From NCBI RefSeq assembly GCF_014192155.1, contig NZ_JACHXO010000005.1, forward strand, positions 248,001 to 312,000: 64,000 nt of DNA. Direction: 5' to 3'. This DNA is from Roseateles terrae. GTDB taxonomy: Bacteria > Pseudomonadota > Gammaproteobacteria > Burkholderiales > Burkholderiaceae_C. Position 1 is the stretch's first letter; each line of letters opens with the position of its first letter. The notes beneath the pieces were generated by a model. It was not told where the DNA came from. It ran no database searches and was given only the letters and a program-made list of their open reading frames with translations. Positions 43,975-53,381 of this stretch are shown piece after piece. Position numbers and translations under genes: made by a program.

Positions 43975-44940
43975 ATGAGCCTGTCTTCCAAGCCGCCGGT
44001 GCCGCCGTCGATCACGCCCACCGCTGCGGCACCTGGCCGTGTGCGCCGCTTTTTCCAGGGGGATGTGTGGTTCTCCTTCACCCGCTCACCGGTCGCGATG
44101 CTGGCGGCGGTGGTGGCGTTGATCTGCCTGGTGTGTGCCGTGTTTGCGCCATGGGTGGCGCCGCATGATCCCTTCGATCTGACCGCGGTGGACCTGATGG
44201 ACGCCCGCCTGCCGCCGGCGTGGGTGGAGGGCGGATCCACCCAATACCTGCTGGGCACCGACGACCAGGGGCGTGACCTGCTGTCCGCCATCATGTATGG
44301 GGCCCGCATTTCGCTGGTGGTCGGGGTGGCTTCGGTGCTGCTGTCGATGGTGATCGGTGTGGGGCTGGGTCTGCTGGCCGGCTTTGTCGGCGGCAAGGTG
44401 GACAGCCTCATCATGCGCATCTGCGATGTGATGCTGTCTTTCCCCGCCATTCTTGTGGCGCTGCTGGTGGACGGCATCGGCCGCGTGGTGCTGCCGGACA
44501 CCCACGGCACACTGGCCTTTTTTGTGCTGGTGCTGGCCATCTCGCTGACCGGCTGGGTGCAGTACGCGCGCACGGTCCGCGGCTCGACGCTGGTGGAGCG
44601 CAACAAGGAATATGTGCAGGCAGCCCGGGTGATCGGGGTGAAGCCCATGGCCATCATGTGGCGCCACGTGCTGCCCAATGTCACCGGCCCGGTGCTGGTG
44701 CTGCTGACCCTGCAGGTGGCCTCGGCCATCCTGATCGAGGCGACGCTGTCCTTCCTCGGCGTCGGCGTGCCGCCGACCACGCCGTCGCTGGGCACGCTGA
44801 TCCGCATCGGCAGCGACTTCCTCTATTCCGGCGAATGGTGGATCACCATCTGGCCCAGTGTGATGCTGGTGATGATCGCCTTGTCGGTGAACCTGCTGGG
44901 CGACTGGCTGCGTGACGCCCTCAACCCCCGCCTGCGCTGA
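43975..44940 (+). CDS. Dipeptide/oligopeptide ABC transporter permease (DppC-like)
   Basis: The second permease, 321 residues, DppC/OppC family. A cytoplasmic N-terminus of about 40 residues is followed by WFSFTRSPVAMLAAVVALICLVCAVFAPWVAPHDPFD (first helix and the family DPF motif), YLLGTDDQGRDLLSAIMYGARISL, and the EAA loop LVERNKEYVQAARVIGVKPMAIMWRHVLPN. It pairs with the upstream DppB-like protein. The downstream ATPase begins 13 bases after its stop. Confidence 0.93.
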   Translation: MSLSSKPPVPPSITPTAAAPGRVRRFFQGDVWFSFTRSPVAMLAAVVALICLVCAVFAPWVAPHDPFDLTAVDLMDARLPPAWVEGGSTQYLLGTDDQGRDLLSAIMYGARISLVVGVASVLLSMVIGVGLGLLAGFVGGKVDSLIMRICDVMLSFPAILVALLVDGIGRVVLPDTHGTLAFFVLVLAISLTGWVQYARTVRGSTLVERNKEYVQAARVIGVKPMAIMWRHVLPNVTGPVLVLLTLQVASAILIEATLSFLGVGVPPTTPSLGTLIRIGSDFLYSGEWWITIWPSVMLVMIALSVNLLGDWLRDALNPRLR

Positions 44941-44953
44941 GTCCGGAGCCGCC

Positions 44954-45954
44954 ATGCCTGCCTTGCTTGAAGTCCGCCATCTGCGCGTCGAGTTCCCGAC
45001 CCGCCACGGCACCCTGGTCGCGCTGGACGATGTTTCCTTCGACATCGCCCCTGGCGAGGTGCTGGGTGTGGTGGGAGAGTCCGGGGCTGGCAAGTCCCTG
45101 ACCGGTGCGGCCATCATCGGCCTGCTGGAGCCGCCTGGGCGTATTGCCAGTGGCGAGATCGTGCTGGAGGGGCGCCGTATCGACCAGTTCAGCCAGGAGC
45201 AGATGCGGCAGGTGCGCGGGCGACAGATTGGCGCCATCTTCCAGGATCCGCTGACCTCGCTGAATCCGCTCTACACCGTGGGTCGCCAGCTGGTGGAGAC
45301 CATCACCACCCACCTCCGCCTCACGCCGAAGCAGGCGCGCCTGCGCGCCATCGAGCTGCTCGCGGCCACCGGCATTCCAGCACCGGAAGCGCGTGTGGAT
45401 CAGTATCCCCACCAGTTCTCCGGCGGCATGCGTCAGCGGGTGGTGATTGCTCTCGCGCTGGCCGCCAATCCCAAGCTGATCGTGGCCGATGAACCGACGA
45501 CGGCGCTGGACGTGTCCATCCAGGCGCAGATCATTGCCCTGCTCAAGCGCGTCTGCAGCGAGCAAGGCGCCGCGGTGATGCTGGTGACCCACGACATGGG
45601 CGTGATCGCCGAAACCTGCGACCGGGTGGCCGTGATGTATGCCGGCCGTATCGCCGAGATTGGACCGGTGCAGGAGGTGATCCACCGGCCGGGCCATCCC
45701 TACACCGTCGGGCTGATGGGCTCGATTCCGGCGATGGATGAAGACCGCGAACGGCTGCTGCAGATCGATGGCGCCATGCCCCGCCTCAACGCGATCCCGT
45801 CCGGCTGCGCCTTCCATCCGCGCTGCCCGAATGCGTTTGACCGCTGCCTGCAGCAGCGCCCCGAACTGATGCCGGCCACCGCGACGTCCGCGGCCTGCTG
45901 GCTGCACGACCGTCAGGCCCGCGCTGGCGCCGCACCCGCGGTCGGGCAGGCCGC

Positions 45955-45958
<4 letters not shown>
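44954..45958 (+). CDS. Peptide ABC transporter ATP-binding protein (DppD-like)
   Basis: A 334-residue ATPase of the Opp/Dpp type: Walker [12 protein letters not shown] near residues 39-49, Q-loop [16 protein letters not shown] signature [13 protein letters not shown], Walker [14 protein letters not shown]-loop THDMG, and the C-terminal oligopeptide-transport Cys cluster region [15 protein letters not shown], a likely Fe-S-binding segment. The start at 44954 ([14 protein letters not shown]) is preferred over the upstream ATG at 44912, which would overlap dppC. It overlaps the next ATPase by four bases. Confidence 0.95.
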
Positions 45959-47014
<1,056 letters not shown>

Positions 47015-47031
<17 letters not shown>

Positions 47032-47290
47032 TCGCCGCGCTCGCCGGTGCCGAGGCTGGCGTGGCGATGGCGGCGGGTGCGACGGGGGTGGCCGGGGGAG
47101 AGGTCATCGGCGCGGCGCTGCCGGTGCCGGCATTCTTCGCCGTTGGGGGCAATTGCAGCGGACGCTTCTGACCGCAGGCGCTCAATCCCGCCACGCCCAT
47201 CAGCGCCAGCGACAACATCAAGCCCATCAGGGCCTTGCCGCGAGCCGGCTGGGAGCGGTGCGCGCGGGCGCCTACACTTCGGGTCTTCAT
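47015..47290 (-). CDS. lptM: LptM-type lipoprotein (YifL-like)
   Basis: A 91-residue small lipoprotein. It has a basic N-terminus, a hydrophobic segment ([19 protein letters not shown]) ending in the lipobox LSAC and the signature [10 protein letters not shown] immediately after the lipidated Cys, as in LptM/YifL, which in E. coli binds LptD and aids its disulfide maturation. The remainder is Ala/Pro-rich. It is divergent from cyaY, as in many proteobacteria. ATG codons at 47290 and 47299 are both possible; the longer frame to 47344 enters cyaY coding DNA. Confidence 0.85.
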
Positions 47291-47327
47291 TTGTTCCATG
47301 GACTCCAGTCTAGCGAGTTCGCGCCCC

Positions 47328-47681
47328 ATGACCGTCACTGCCACGCCCCTTTCCGATGTCGACTACGACGCCCGCACCGCTGCCGTGCTGGCCAGCATCG
47401 AACGGCAGGCGGATGCCTGGCTGGAAGAGGACTGCATCGACATCGATCCGCAACGCACCGGCGGGCTGCTGGAGTTGCAGTTCCAGGACCGCAGCAAGAT
47501 TGTGGTGAACACCCAGCCCCCCCTGCAGGAGTTGTGGCTGGCCAGCCGCCGCGGCGGCTACCACTTCAAGTTTGTCGACGGCCGCTGGCTGGATACGAAG
47601 GATGGCGTCGAGTTCTTCGAGCGGCTGTCGCAGGAGATCAGCTTCCACGGCGGCAAGCCGCTGCAGGTCCGGGGCGACTGA
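47328..47681 (+). CDS. cyaY: Iron-sulfur cluster assembly protein CyaY (bacterial frataxin)
   Basis: CyaY binds iron and modulates the IscS desulfurase. The 117-residue protein has the frataxin pattern: an acidic first helix (LSDVDYDARTAAVLASIERQADAWLEED), the strand SKIVVNTQPPLQELWLASRRGGYHF, where NxQxPxxQxWLA is the conserved surface, and WLDTKDGVEFFERLSQEI. The ATG at 47328 gives the normal family length. It is divergent from lptM and convergent with mrcA, whose stop lies seven bases away. Confidence 0.94.
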   Translation: MTVTATPLSDVDYDARTAAVLASIERQADAWLEEDCIDIDPQRTGGLLELQFQDRSKIVVNTQPPLQELWLASRRGGYHFKFVDGRWLDTKDGVEFFERLSQEISFHGGKPLQVRGD

Positions 47682-47687
47682 GGCCCC

Positions 47688-50111
47688 TCAGCGCTTGAAC
47701 AGATCGAGGATGCTCTTCTTCTCATCCTCCGAGCCGGACGCCGGCACGTGCTCATCACCGGTCAGTGCGCGCACGCCCTGGTTTTCGGCAAACTCGTCGT
47801 AATACCACTCGCCATTGATGTTGGTCACGCCTGTGGCCGGCGGCGGAATCTCGGCCACCGGGGTATTGCGCAGCGCGTACTGCATGAACTCGATCCACAC
47901 TGGCAGCGCAAGGCCACCGCCGGTTTCGCGGTCGCCCAGCTTGCGCGGCTGGTCATATCCGATCCACACGACTGACACCAGACTGGGCTGGAAGCCGGCG
48001 AACCACGCGTCCATCGAATCGTTGGTCGTGCCGGTCTTGCCGTACAGGTCCGGCCGCTTGAGTGTGGCCTGGGTGCGGGCCGCCGTGCCGCTGCGCGCGA
48101 CTTCCTGCAGCAGGCTGTCCATCAGGAAGGCATTGCGCGGGTCGATGGCCCGCTGGCTCTCGTCCAGCACCTTGGGCTGGGCCTGATAGAGCAGCCGGCC
48201 CTGATGGTCGGTGATGCGTTGCACCAGCGCGGGGCCGACGCGGTAGCCGCCATTGGCAAACACTGAATAGGCCTGCGCCATCTGCATCGGAGTGACCGAG
48301 CCGGCTCCCAGCGCCATGGTCAGATAGGCCGGATGCTTCTCGGCATCGAAGCCGAAGCGGGTGACCCAGTCCTGCGCATACTTCACGCCGATCGATTGCA
48401 GCACGCGGATGGACACCATGTTCTTCGACTTGGCCAGGGCGCGCCGCAGCGGCATCGGCCCGTCAAAGGTGCCGTCGTAGTTCTTCGGTTCCCACGGCTG
48501 GCTGCCGGTGGTGCTGGCGTCAAAGAACAGCGGCGCGTCATTGACCACGGTGGCGCCATTGAAGCCTTTTTCCAGGGCGGCGGAATAGATGAAGGGCTTG
48601 AAGCTGGAGCCCGGCTGGCGCCACGCCTGGGTGACGTGATTGAACTTGTTCTTGTTGTAGTCGAAGCCGCCGACCAGCGCATGCACGCTGCCGTCCTTCG
48701 GGTTGAGCGCCACCATCGCGCCTTCCACCTCCGGCAGCTGGGTGATGGTCCACTCTTCCTTGTTGTTGCGGGTCAGCTTGATCACCCGGATGACCGCCCC
48801 GCGGCGGATACGCGTCTTGGGATTGCCCTTTTCGGACAGGCCCGACGTGGCAGGCTTCAGCCCTTCGCCGGTGATGGTGATGGACTCACCGCTTTGCAGT
48901 GCCGCCGTGACCTTCTTGGGATCGGCCTCCAGCACCACCGCGGCCAGCAGCTCGTCATTGGCGGGATGGTCGCTCAGCGCTTCCGCGATCCGGGGGTCCA
49001 GCTCCTTCGGGTCAGCCGGCAGGTCCACATAGGCTTCCGGGCCGCGATACACCTGGCGGCGCTCAAAGTCCATGATGCCGCGGCGCAGGGCGCGGTAGGC
49101 CCGCTCCTGCTCATCGGACTGCAGGGTGAGATAGACATTCAGGCCGCGGGTGTAGGCCTCTTCCCCGTACTGGCTGAAGATGAGCTGGCGGGCCAGCTCG
49201 GCCACATATTCGGCATGGCTGGCGGTGTCCTGCGGCGGACGGATGCGCAGCTTCTCGGCCTTGGCCTGTGCATGCTGCTCCGGACTGATGAAGCCCATCT
49301 CCAGCATCCGGTCGATGATGTATTGCTGGCGCAACGTGGCGCGGCGCGGGTTGTTGATCGGGTTGTAAGCAGATGGTGCTTTTGGCAACCCGGCGAGCAT
49401 GGCGGCCTCGGCAATCGAGATCTCCTTGAGCGGCTTGCCGAAGTAGACCTCGCTCGCTGCAGCAAAGCCGTAGGCGCGATGACCCAGGAAGATCTGGTTC
49501 ATGTAGATCTCGAGGATCTTCTCCTTGGAGAGCGCGCTTTCGATCTTCAGCGCCAGCAGGATCTCGTAGATCTTGCGGGTGAAGGTCTTCTCGGTGGAGA
49601 GATAGAAATTGCGAGCCACCTGCATGGTGATGGTGGAGGCCCCCTGACTCTTGGACTCCCCCACATTGGCGAGGCCCGCGCGGATCACCCCGAGGTAGTC
49701 CACCCCCCCGTGCTGATAGAAGCGGGCATCCTCAATGGCGAGCACCGCATCCTGCATCACCTTGGGGATCTCGCGGATGTTGGAGTAGGAGCGGCGCTCC
49801 TCGCCGTACTCGCCGAGCAGCTGGCCGTCCGCGGACAGCACCCGCAGCGGCAGCTTGGGCTGGTATTCGGTCAGCCCGCTGATGTCGGGCAGGCTTGGAT
49901 AGGCCATGGCCAGGGCCATGCCTGCCAACAAAGCCACAGAAAGCACGCCTGCAAGTAACAGTCCGAACAGCCAGCCGACCGCGCGCAGCAGCCAGTGACG
50001 GGGGGCCTTGCGTGTTTTCGGCCGCCCTTGCGATCCGCGATCCCGCGGGTCGGCGGAAAAGGAGGAGGAGGGGGAGTCGGGGGCGTCGTCGGAGGTTTTC
50101 TTCGCGGGCAT
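47688..50111 (-). CDS. mrcA: Penicillin-binding protein 1A (bifunctional transglycosylase/transpeptidase)
   Basis: Class A PBP that polymerises and cross-links peptidoglycan. About 807 residues: a cytoplasmic Ser/Lys-rich N-terminus, a membrane anchor (LFGLLLAGVLSVALLAGMALAMA, about 48-70), a GT51 domain (EDARFYQHGGVDYLGVIRA, QGASTITMQVARNFYLS, KEKILEIYMNQIFLG), an OB-like insert, and a transpeptidase domain with nucleophile SSFKPF, SKN and KTGTT. An ATG at 50126 adds five residues; no clear ribosome binding site decides. It is divergent from pilM, the standard mrcA/pil arrangement. Confidence 0.96.
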   Translation of the reverse strand: MPAKKTSDDAPDSPSSSFSADPRDRGSQGRPKTRKAPRHWLLRAVGWLFGLLLAGVLSVALLAGMALAMAYPSLPDISGLTEYQPKLPLRVLSADGQLLGEYGEERRSYSNIREIPKVMQDAVLAIEDARFYQHGGVDYLGVIRAGLANVGESKSQGASTITMQVARNFYLSTEKTFTRKIYEILLALKIESALSKEKILEIYMNQIFLGHRAYGFAAASEVYFGKPLKEISIAEAAMLAGLPKAPSAYNPINNPRRATLRQQYIIDRMLEMGFISPEQHAQAKAEKLRIRPPQDTASHAEYVAELARQLIFSQYGEEAYTRGLNVYLTLQSDEQERAYRALRRGIMDFERRQVYRGPEAYVDLPADPKELDPRIAEALSDHPANDELLAAVVLEADPKKVTAALQSGESITITGEGLKPATSGLSEKGNPKTRIRRGAVIRVIKLTRNNKEEWTITQLPEVEGAMVALNPKDGSVHALVGGFDYNKNKFNHVTQAWRQPGSSFKPFIYSAALEKGFNGATVVNDAPLFFDASTTGSQPWEPKNYDGTFDGPMPLRRALAKSKNMVSIRVLQSIGVKYAQDWVTRFGFDAEKHPAYLTMALGAGSVTPMQMAQAYSVFANGGYRVGPALVQRITDHQGRLLYQAQPKVLDESQRAIDPRNAFLMDSLLQEVARSGTAARTQATLKRPDLYGKTGTTNDSMDAWFAGFQPSLVSVVWIGYDQPRKLGDRETGGGLALPVWIEFMQYALRNTPVAEIPPPATGVTNINGEWYYDEFAENQGVRALTGDEHVPASGSEDEKKSILDLFKR

Positions 50112-50189
50112 GACCAAAGTGTGCATTTTTGCGTGCCCACCCGTTCCCGATCAGGGGCTGTACGGGTGCGAATCCGGCCGCTTCAGGCG

Positions 50190-50195
50190 ATTATA
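50190..50195 (-). promoter_or_regulatory. Consensus -10 element for mrcA
   Basis: Minus-strand TATAAT (50195-50190) is a perfect -10, about 80 bases upstream of the mrcA ATG; no good -35 is seen at 16-18 bases. Confidence 0.45.
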
Positions 50196-50362
50196 GGAAG
50201 ACGCGTGGGCCACCGGATTGGTGTCCATGGCGAACAGCGACCCTGCGCGCTTGCGCACGCTTTCCGGGCACTTTTTCGGCTTTTGGCACCCTTTCGTAGC
50301 GTGTAGGTTACGCAACGCGGTGTTACGTGCTGTGACTGCTTTGCCTTGGGGCATCAAAGGCT

Positions 50363-50391
50363 TTGCTGCTAGCATTCAAGTAACTTATTAA
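50363..50391 (+). promoter_or_regulatory. Candidate sigma-70 promoter of the pilMNOPQ operon
   Basis: TTGCTG (50363-50368), 17-base spacer, TATTAA (50386-50391) in a locally AT-rich patch; a start near 50398 gives a leader of about 33 bases before pilM at 50431. Confidence 0.45.
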
Positions 50392-50430
50392 CAAACCGGC
50401 GCAGTGTGCGGCGCGTTGGGGGAACGCATC

Positions 50431-51510
50431 ATGGGGTTGTTGGACGTACTACTGGGACGCACCCATCCGCCCATGATTGGCCTGGACATTTCATCGTCCA
50501 GCGTCAAGCTCGTGGAGTTGAGTCAAAACGCGAATGGTGAATACGTTCTCGAACGTTTCGCCACCGAGCCTTTTGAAAAGGGATGGATCACGGACGGCCA
50601 GATCGAGAAATTCGATGAAGTGGCCGAGGCCGTGCGTCGTGTGGTGACCCGCAGTGGCAGCAAGACGCGGCATGCCGCGCTGGCAATGCCGCAATCGGCG
50701 GTCATCACCAAAAAGATCATGCTGCCTGCGGGGCTGCGTGAAGAAGAGCTGGAGCTTCAGGTTGAAGCCGAGGCCAACCAATACATTCCGTTCTCGCTGG
50801 ATGAGGTGAGTCTGGACTTCTGCGTGATCGGGCCCAGCCCGACGTCGGTGGGCGACGTGGAAGTCCTGATTGCCGCGTCCCGCAAGGACCGGGTGCAGGA
50901 TCGCCAGGCGCTGGCGGAAGCCGCGGGTCTGCGTCCGACGGTGCTGGACATCGAGTCCCATGCCTCGCGCATGGCGATGGGCCGGCTCGTCGAGACGCTG
51001 CCCAATGAAGGCAAGGATGCGCTGGTGGCCCTGTTCGAAATTGGCGCGGACACGACCAGCCTCAAGGTGCTGCGTGACGACGAAATGCTGTATGACCGGG
51101 ATCAAGCCTTTGGCGGTTCCCAGCTCACCATGCTGATTTCGCGCCAATATGGTTTCTCATTCGAAGAAGCCGAGCAAAAGAAACTCAGCGGCGAATTGCC
51201 GGAGGACTATGAGACCCAAGTGCTCAATCCTTTTGTCGACAGTTTGTCGCAGGAAATCGGCCGTGCTCTGCAGTATTTCTTCACCAGTACTCCTCACCAC
51301 AAGGTGCACTACGTGATGCTGGCTGGCGGAACTGCCACGCTTCCCGGTCTGAAGGAACGCGTGACCGAATTGACCGGATTCGCCTGCATGGTGGTGAATC
51401 CTTTTGAAAACATGGTGCTCGGCTCCGCAGTGCGTGAAAACAAGCTGCGTCGTGAAGCACCGGCCTACCTGACGGCCTGCGGGCTGGCGATGCGGAGGTT
51501 TTTTCAGTGA
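50431..51510 (+). CDS. pilM: Type IV pilus assembly protein PilM
   Basis: PilM is the cytoplasmic actin-like ring protein of type IV pili that binds the N-terminal tail of PilN. The 359-residue product has the FtsA-like fold motifs IGLDISSSSVKLVELS near 18-33, ALAMPQSAVITKKI, ALFEIGADTTSLKVL and HYVMLAGGTATLPGLKERV. The ATG at 50431 (MGLLDVLLGR) is the family start; the GTG at 50404 is upstream of it in frame but unneeded. It overlaps pilN by four bases. Confidence 0.97.
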   Translation: MGLLDVLLGRTHPPMIGLDISSSSVKLVELSQNANGEYVLERFATEPFEKGWITDGQIEKFDEVAEAVRRVVTRSGSKTRHAALAMPQSAVITKKIMLPAGLREEELELQVEAEANQYIPFSLDEVSLDFCVIGPSPTSVGDVEVLIAASRKDRVQDRQALAEAAGLRPTVLDIESHASRMAMGRLVETLPNEGKDALVALFEIGADTTSLKVLRDDEMLYDRDQAFGGSQLTMLISRQYGFSFEEAEQKKLSGELPEDYETQVLNPFVDSLSQEIGRALQYFFTSTPHHKVHYVMLAGGTATLPGLKERVTELTGFACMVVNPFENMVLGSAVRENKLRREAPAYLTACGLAMRRFFQ

Positions 51511-52127
51511 TTCTGATCAACCTGCTCCCGCATCGCGAGGAGAAACGCAAGCGCCGTGAGACCGCGTTCTACGTCGGTCTGGGCATGTCGCTGGTGGCCG
51601 GCGCGCTGGTCGCGGGCGTGATCTATCTGCTGCTTGAGCAGATGACATCCGCCCAGGTCGAACGCAACACCTTCCTGAAGTCCGAGATCACCAAGCTCGA
51701 TGAGCAGATCAAGGACATCGCCACGCTGCGCGCCGAAATCGACGCACTGCGGGCCCGCCAGCGTGCGGTGGAAGACCTGCAGAGCGATCGCAACACGCCG
51801 GTGCACCTGCTCAATGACCTGGCCAAGCTGACGCCGGAAGGCATCTACCTGGTGGGACTGCGTCAGACTGGCAAGTCGGTGATTCTGACCGGCCAGGCGG
51901 CCACCAACGAGCGCGTGTCCGAGATGCTGCGCAACCTGGGCCACGCCGAATGGCTGGAGAACCCGGAACTGGTGGAAATCAAGCTGGCCGCGGTCAACAC
52001 TCGCGATGCCCGCCGCCTGTTCGACTTCGCCATGAAGATCTCCATCAAGAACACCACGCCGGAGGCCGCCCCGGGCGCCGCCAGCGCACCGGGCGGTCCG
52101 AAGCCGGCCCCGGCCAACAAGAGCTGA
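51507..52127 (+). CDS. pilN: Type IV pilus assembly protein PilN
   Basis: PilN is a bitopic inner-membrane protein. The 206-residue product starts MILINLLPHREEKRKRRE, the conserved INLLPxR tail that docks in PilM, followed by a transmembrane helix (YVGLGMSLVAGALVAGVIYLLLE, about 24-46), a coiled coil (about 48-95) and a ferredoxin-like periplasmic domain. A Pro/Ala-rich tail ends it. It partners with PilO downstream. Confidence 0.97.
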   Translation: MILINLLPHREEKRKRRETAFYVGLGMSLVAGALVAGVIYLLLEQMTSAQVERNTFLKSEITKLDEQIKDIATLRAEIDALRARQRAVEDLQSDRNTPVHLLNDLAKLTPEGIYLVGLRQTGKSVILTGQAATNERVSEMLRNLGHAEWLENPELVEIKLAAVNTRDARRLFDFAMKISIKNTTPEAAPGAASAPGGPKPAPANKS

Positions 52128-52134
52128 GGACTGC

Positions 52135-52830
52135 ATGGCTGACCTCAAAAACCTGGATCTGAACGCCTGGTTCGCGGACTTCTCGAGCCAGTTTCAGAAC
52201 CTTGATCCCAAGAAGCCGGGCCAATGGCCCGCAGCCCCCAAGTTCCTCACCTTCATCTTCGTGGCCGTGGCGGCCGTGGTGGTGGCGTGGTTCGTGGTGC
52301 TGTCCGATGCCAACGACGCCCTGGAAGCCGAGAAGGCGCGCGAGCCGGTCCTCAAGGAGGACTATCGCGGCAAGCTGGCGCAGGCGGTGAATCTGCCTGA
52401 ACTGCTCAAGCAGAAGCGTCAGGTTGAGGAATATGTCCTGCAACTGGAAAAGCAGTTGCCGGGCAAGGCTGAAATGGACGCGCTGCTGTCCGATATCAAC
52501 CAGGCGGGTCTCGGTCGTGGCCTTCAGTTCGAACTGTTCCGTCCGGGTCAGATCGTGATGAAGGACTACTACGCCGAGCAGCCCATCTCCCTGAAGGTAT
52601 CGGGTCAATATCACGATATCGGTTCGTTCACGGCCGACGTGTCCAACCTCTCCCGCATCGTCACGTTGCATGATCTGAACATCGGGACGCCGCAGCAGCA
52701 GGGGAATGGGCCCAAAGCCGGTGACGGTCACCTGGTGATGGAAGCGACCGCTCGCACCTACCGCTACCTCGACCCCGCGGAAGTGGAAGAGCAAAAGCGC
52801 ACTCAACAACAGGCAGGGAAGAAGAAATGA
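52135..52830 (+). CDS. pilO: Type IV pilus assembly protein PilO
   Basis: The 231-residue partner of PilN in the periplasmic alignment complex. An N-terminal segment DLNAWFADFSSQFQNLDPK precedes a transmembrane helix (FLTFIFVAVAAVVVAWFVVL, about 36-56), a coiled coil with LLKQKRQVEEYVLQLEKQLPGKAEMDALL, and the ferredoxin-like domain (GLGRGLQFELFRPG, LKVSGQYHDIGSFTADVSNLSRIV) typical of PilO. It overlaps pilP by four bases. Confidence 0.97.
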   Translation: MADLKNLDLNAWFADFSSQFQNLDPKKPGQWPAAPKFLTFIFVAVAAVVVAWFVVLSDANDALEAEKAREPVLKEDYRGKLAQAVNLPELLKQKRQVEEYVLQLEKQLPGKAEMDALLSDINQAGLGRGLQFELFRPGQIVMKDYYAEQPISLKVSGQYHDIGSFTADVSNLSRIVTLHDLNIGTPQQQGNGPKAGDGHLVMEATARTYRYLDPAEVEEQKRTQQQAGKKK

Positions 52831-53381
52831 CGCGTTACACGCTCACTCGCTCCCTGCTGGGCAGGACCTTGGCCCTGGGGCTGTGCGGCATGGCGCTGGC
52901 GGCTTGCACGTCTTCGACGGACGAGCTCCAGCAGTGGATGGAAGAGCAGCGCCAGCAGACCAAGCCGTCGGTCAAGCCGCTGGAGCCGCCCAAGAAGTTC
53001 CTGCCTCAGGCGTATGAGTCCGCCAGTGTGGTGGACCCGTTCAACCTGCAGAAGCTGACGGTGGCCTTCAAGCAGGAAGCGGCTCAACCGAGCTCGCTGC
53101 TGGCCTCTGAAATGAAGCGGCGCAAGGAGGCTCTGGAAGCCTTCCCGCTGGACAACATGACCATGGTGGGCAGTGTGGTCCGCAATGGTCGTCAGTTTGG
53201 TCTGCTGCGGGTCGAAGGCCTGCTCTATTACGTCAAGTCCGGTGATTACATGGGCCAGAACTTTGGCCGGATCACCAAGATCAGCGAAACCGAAATCACG
53301 TTGCGAGAAGTCGTCCAGGACGCTGCGGGCGAATGGATTGAACGCACCAGTACTCTCCAGCTACAGGAGCAGGGACGATGA
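52827..53381 (+). CDS. pilP: Type IV pilus lipoprotein PilP
   Basis: PilP is an inner-membrane lipoprotein connecting PilNO to the secretin. The 184-residue precursor has a lipoprotein signal with lipobox LAAC near residues 23-26, a disordered linker (DELQQWMEEQRQQTKPSVKPLEPPKKFLPQ) and the HR domain with FPLDNMTMVGSVVRNGRQFGLLRVEG and VKSGDYMGQNFGRITKI. It overlaps pilQ (ATGA). Confidence 0.97.
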   Translation: MTRYTLTRSLLGRTLALGLCGMALAACTSSTDELQQWMEEQRQQTKPSVKPLEPPKKFLPQAYESASVVDPFNLQKLTVAFKQEAAQPSSLLASEMKRRKEALEAFPLDNMTMVGSVVRNGRQFGLLRVEGLLYYVKSGDYMGQNFGRITKISETEITLREVVQDAAGEWIERTSTLQLQEQGR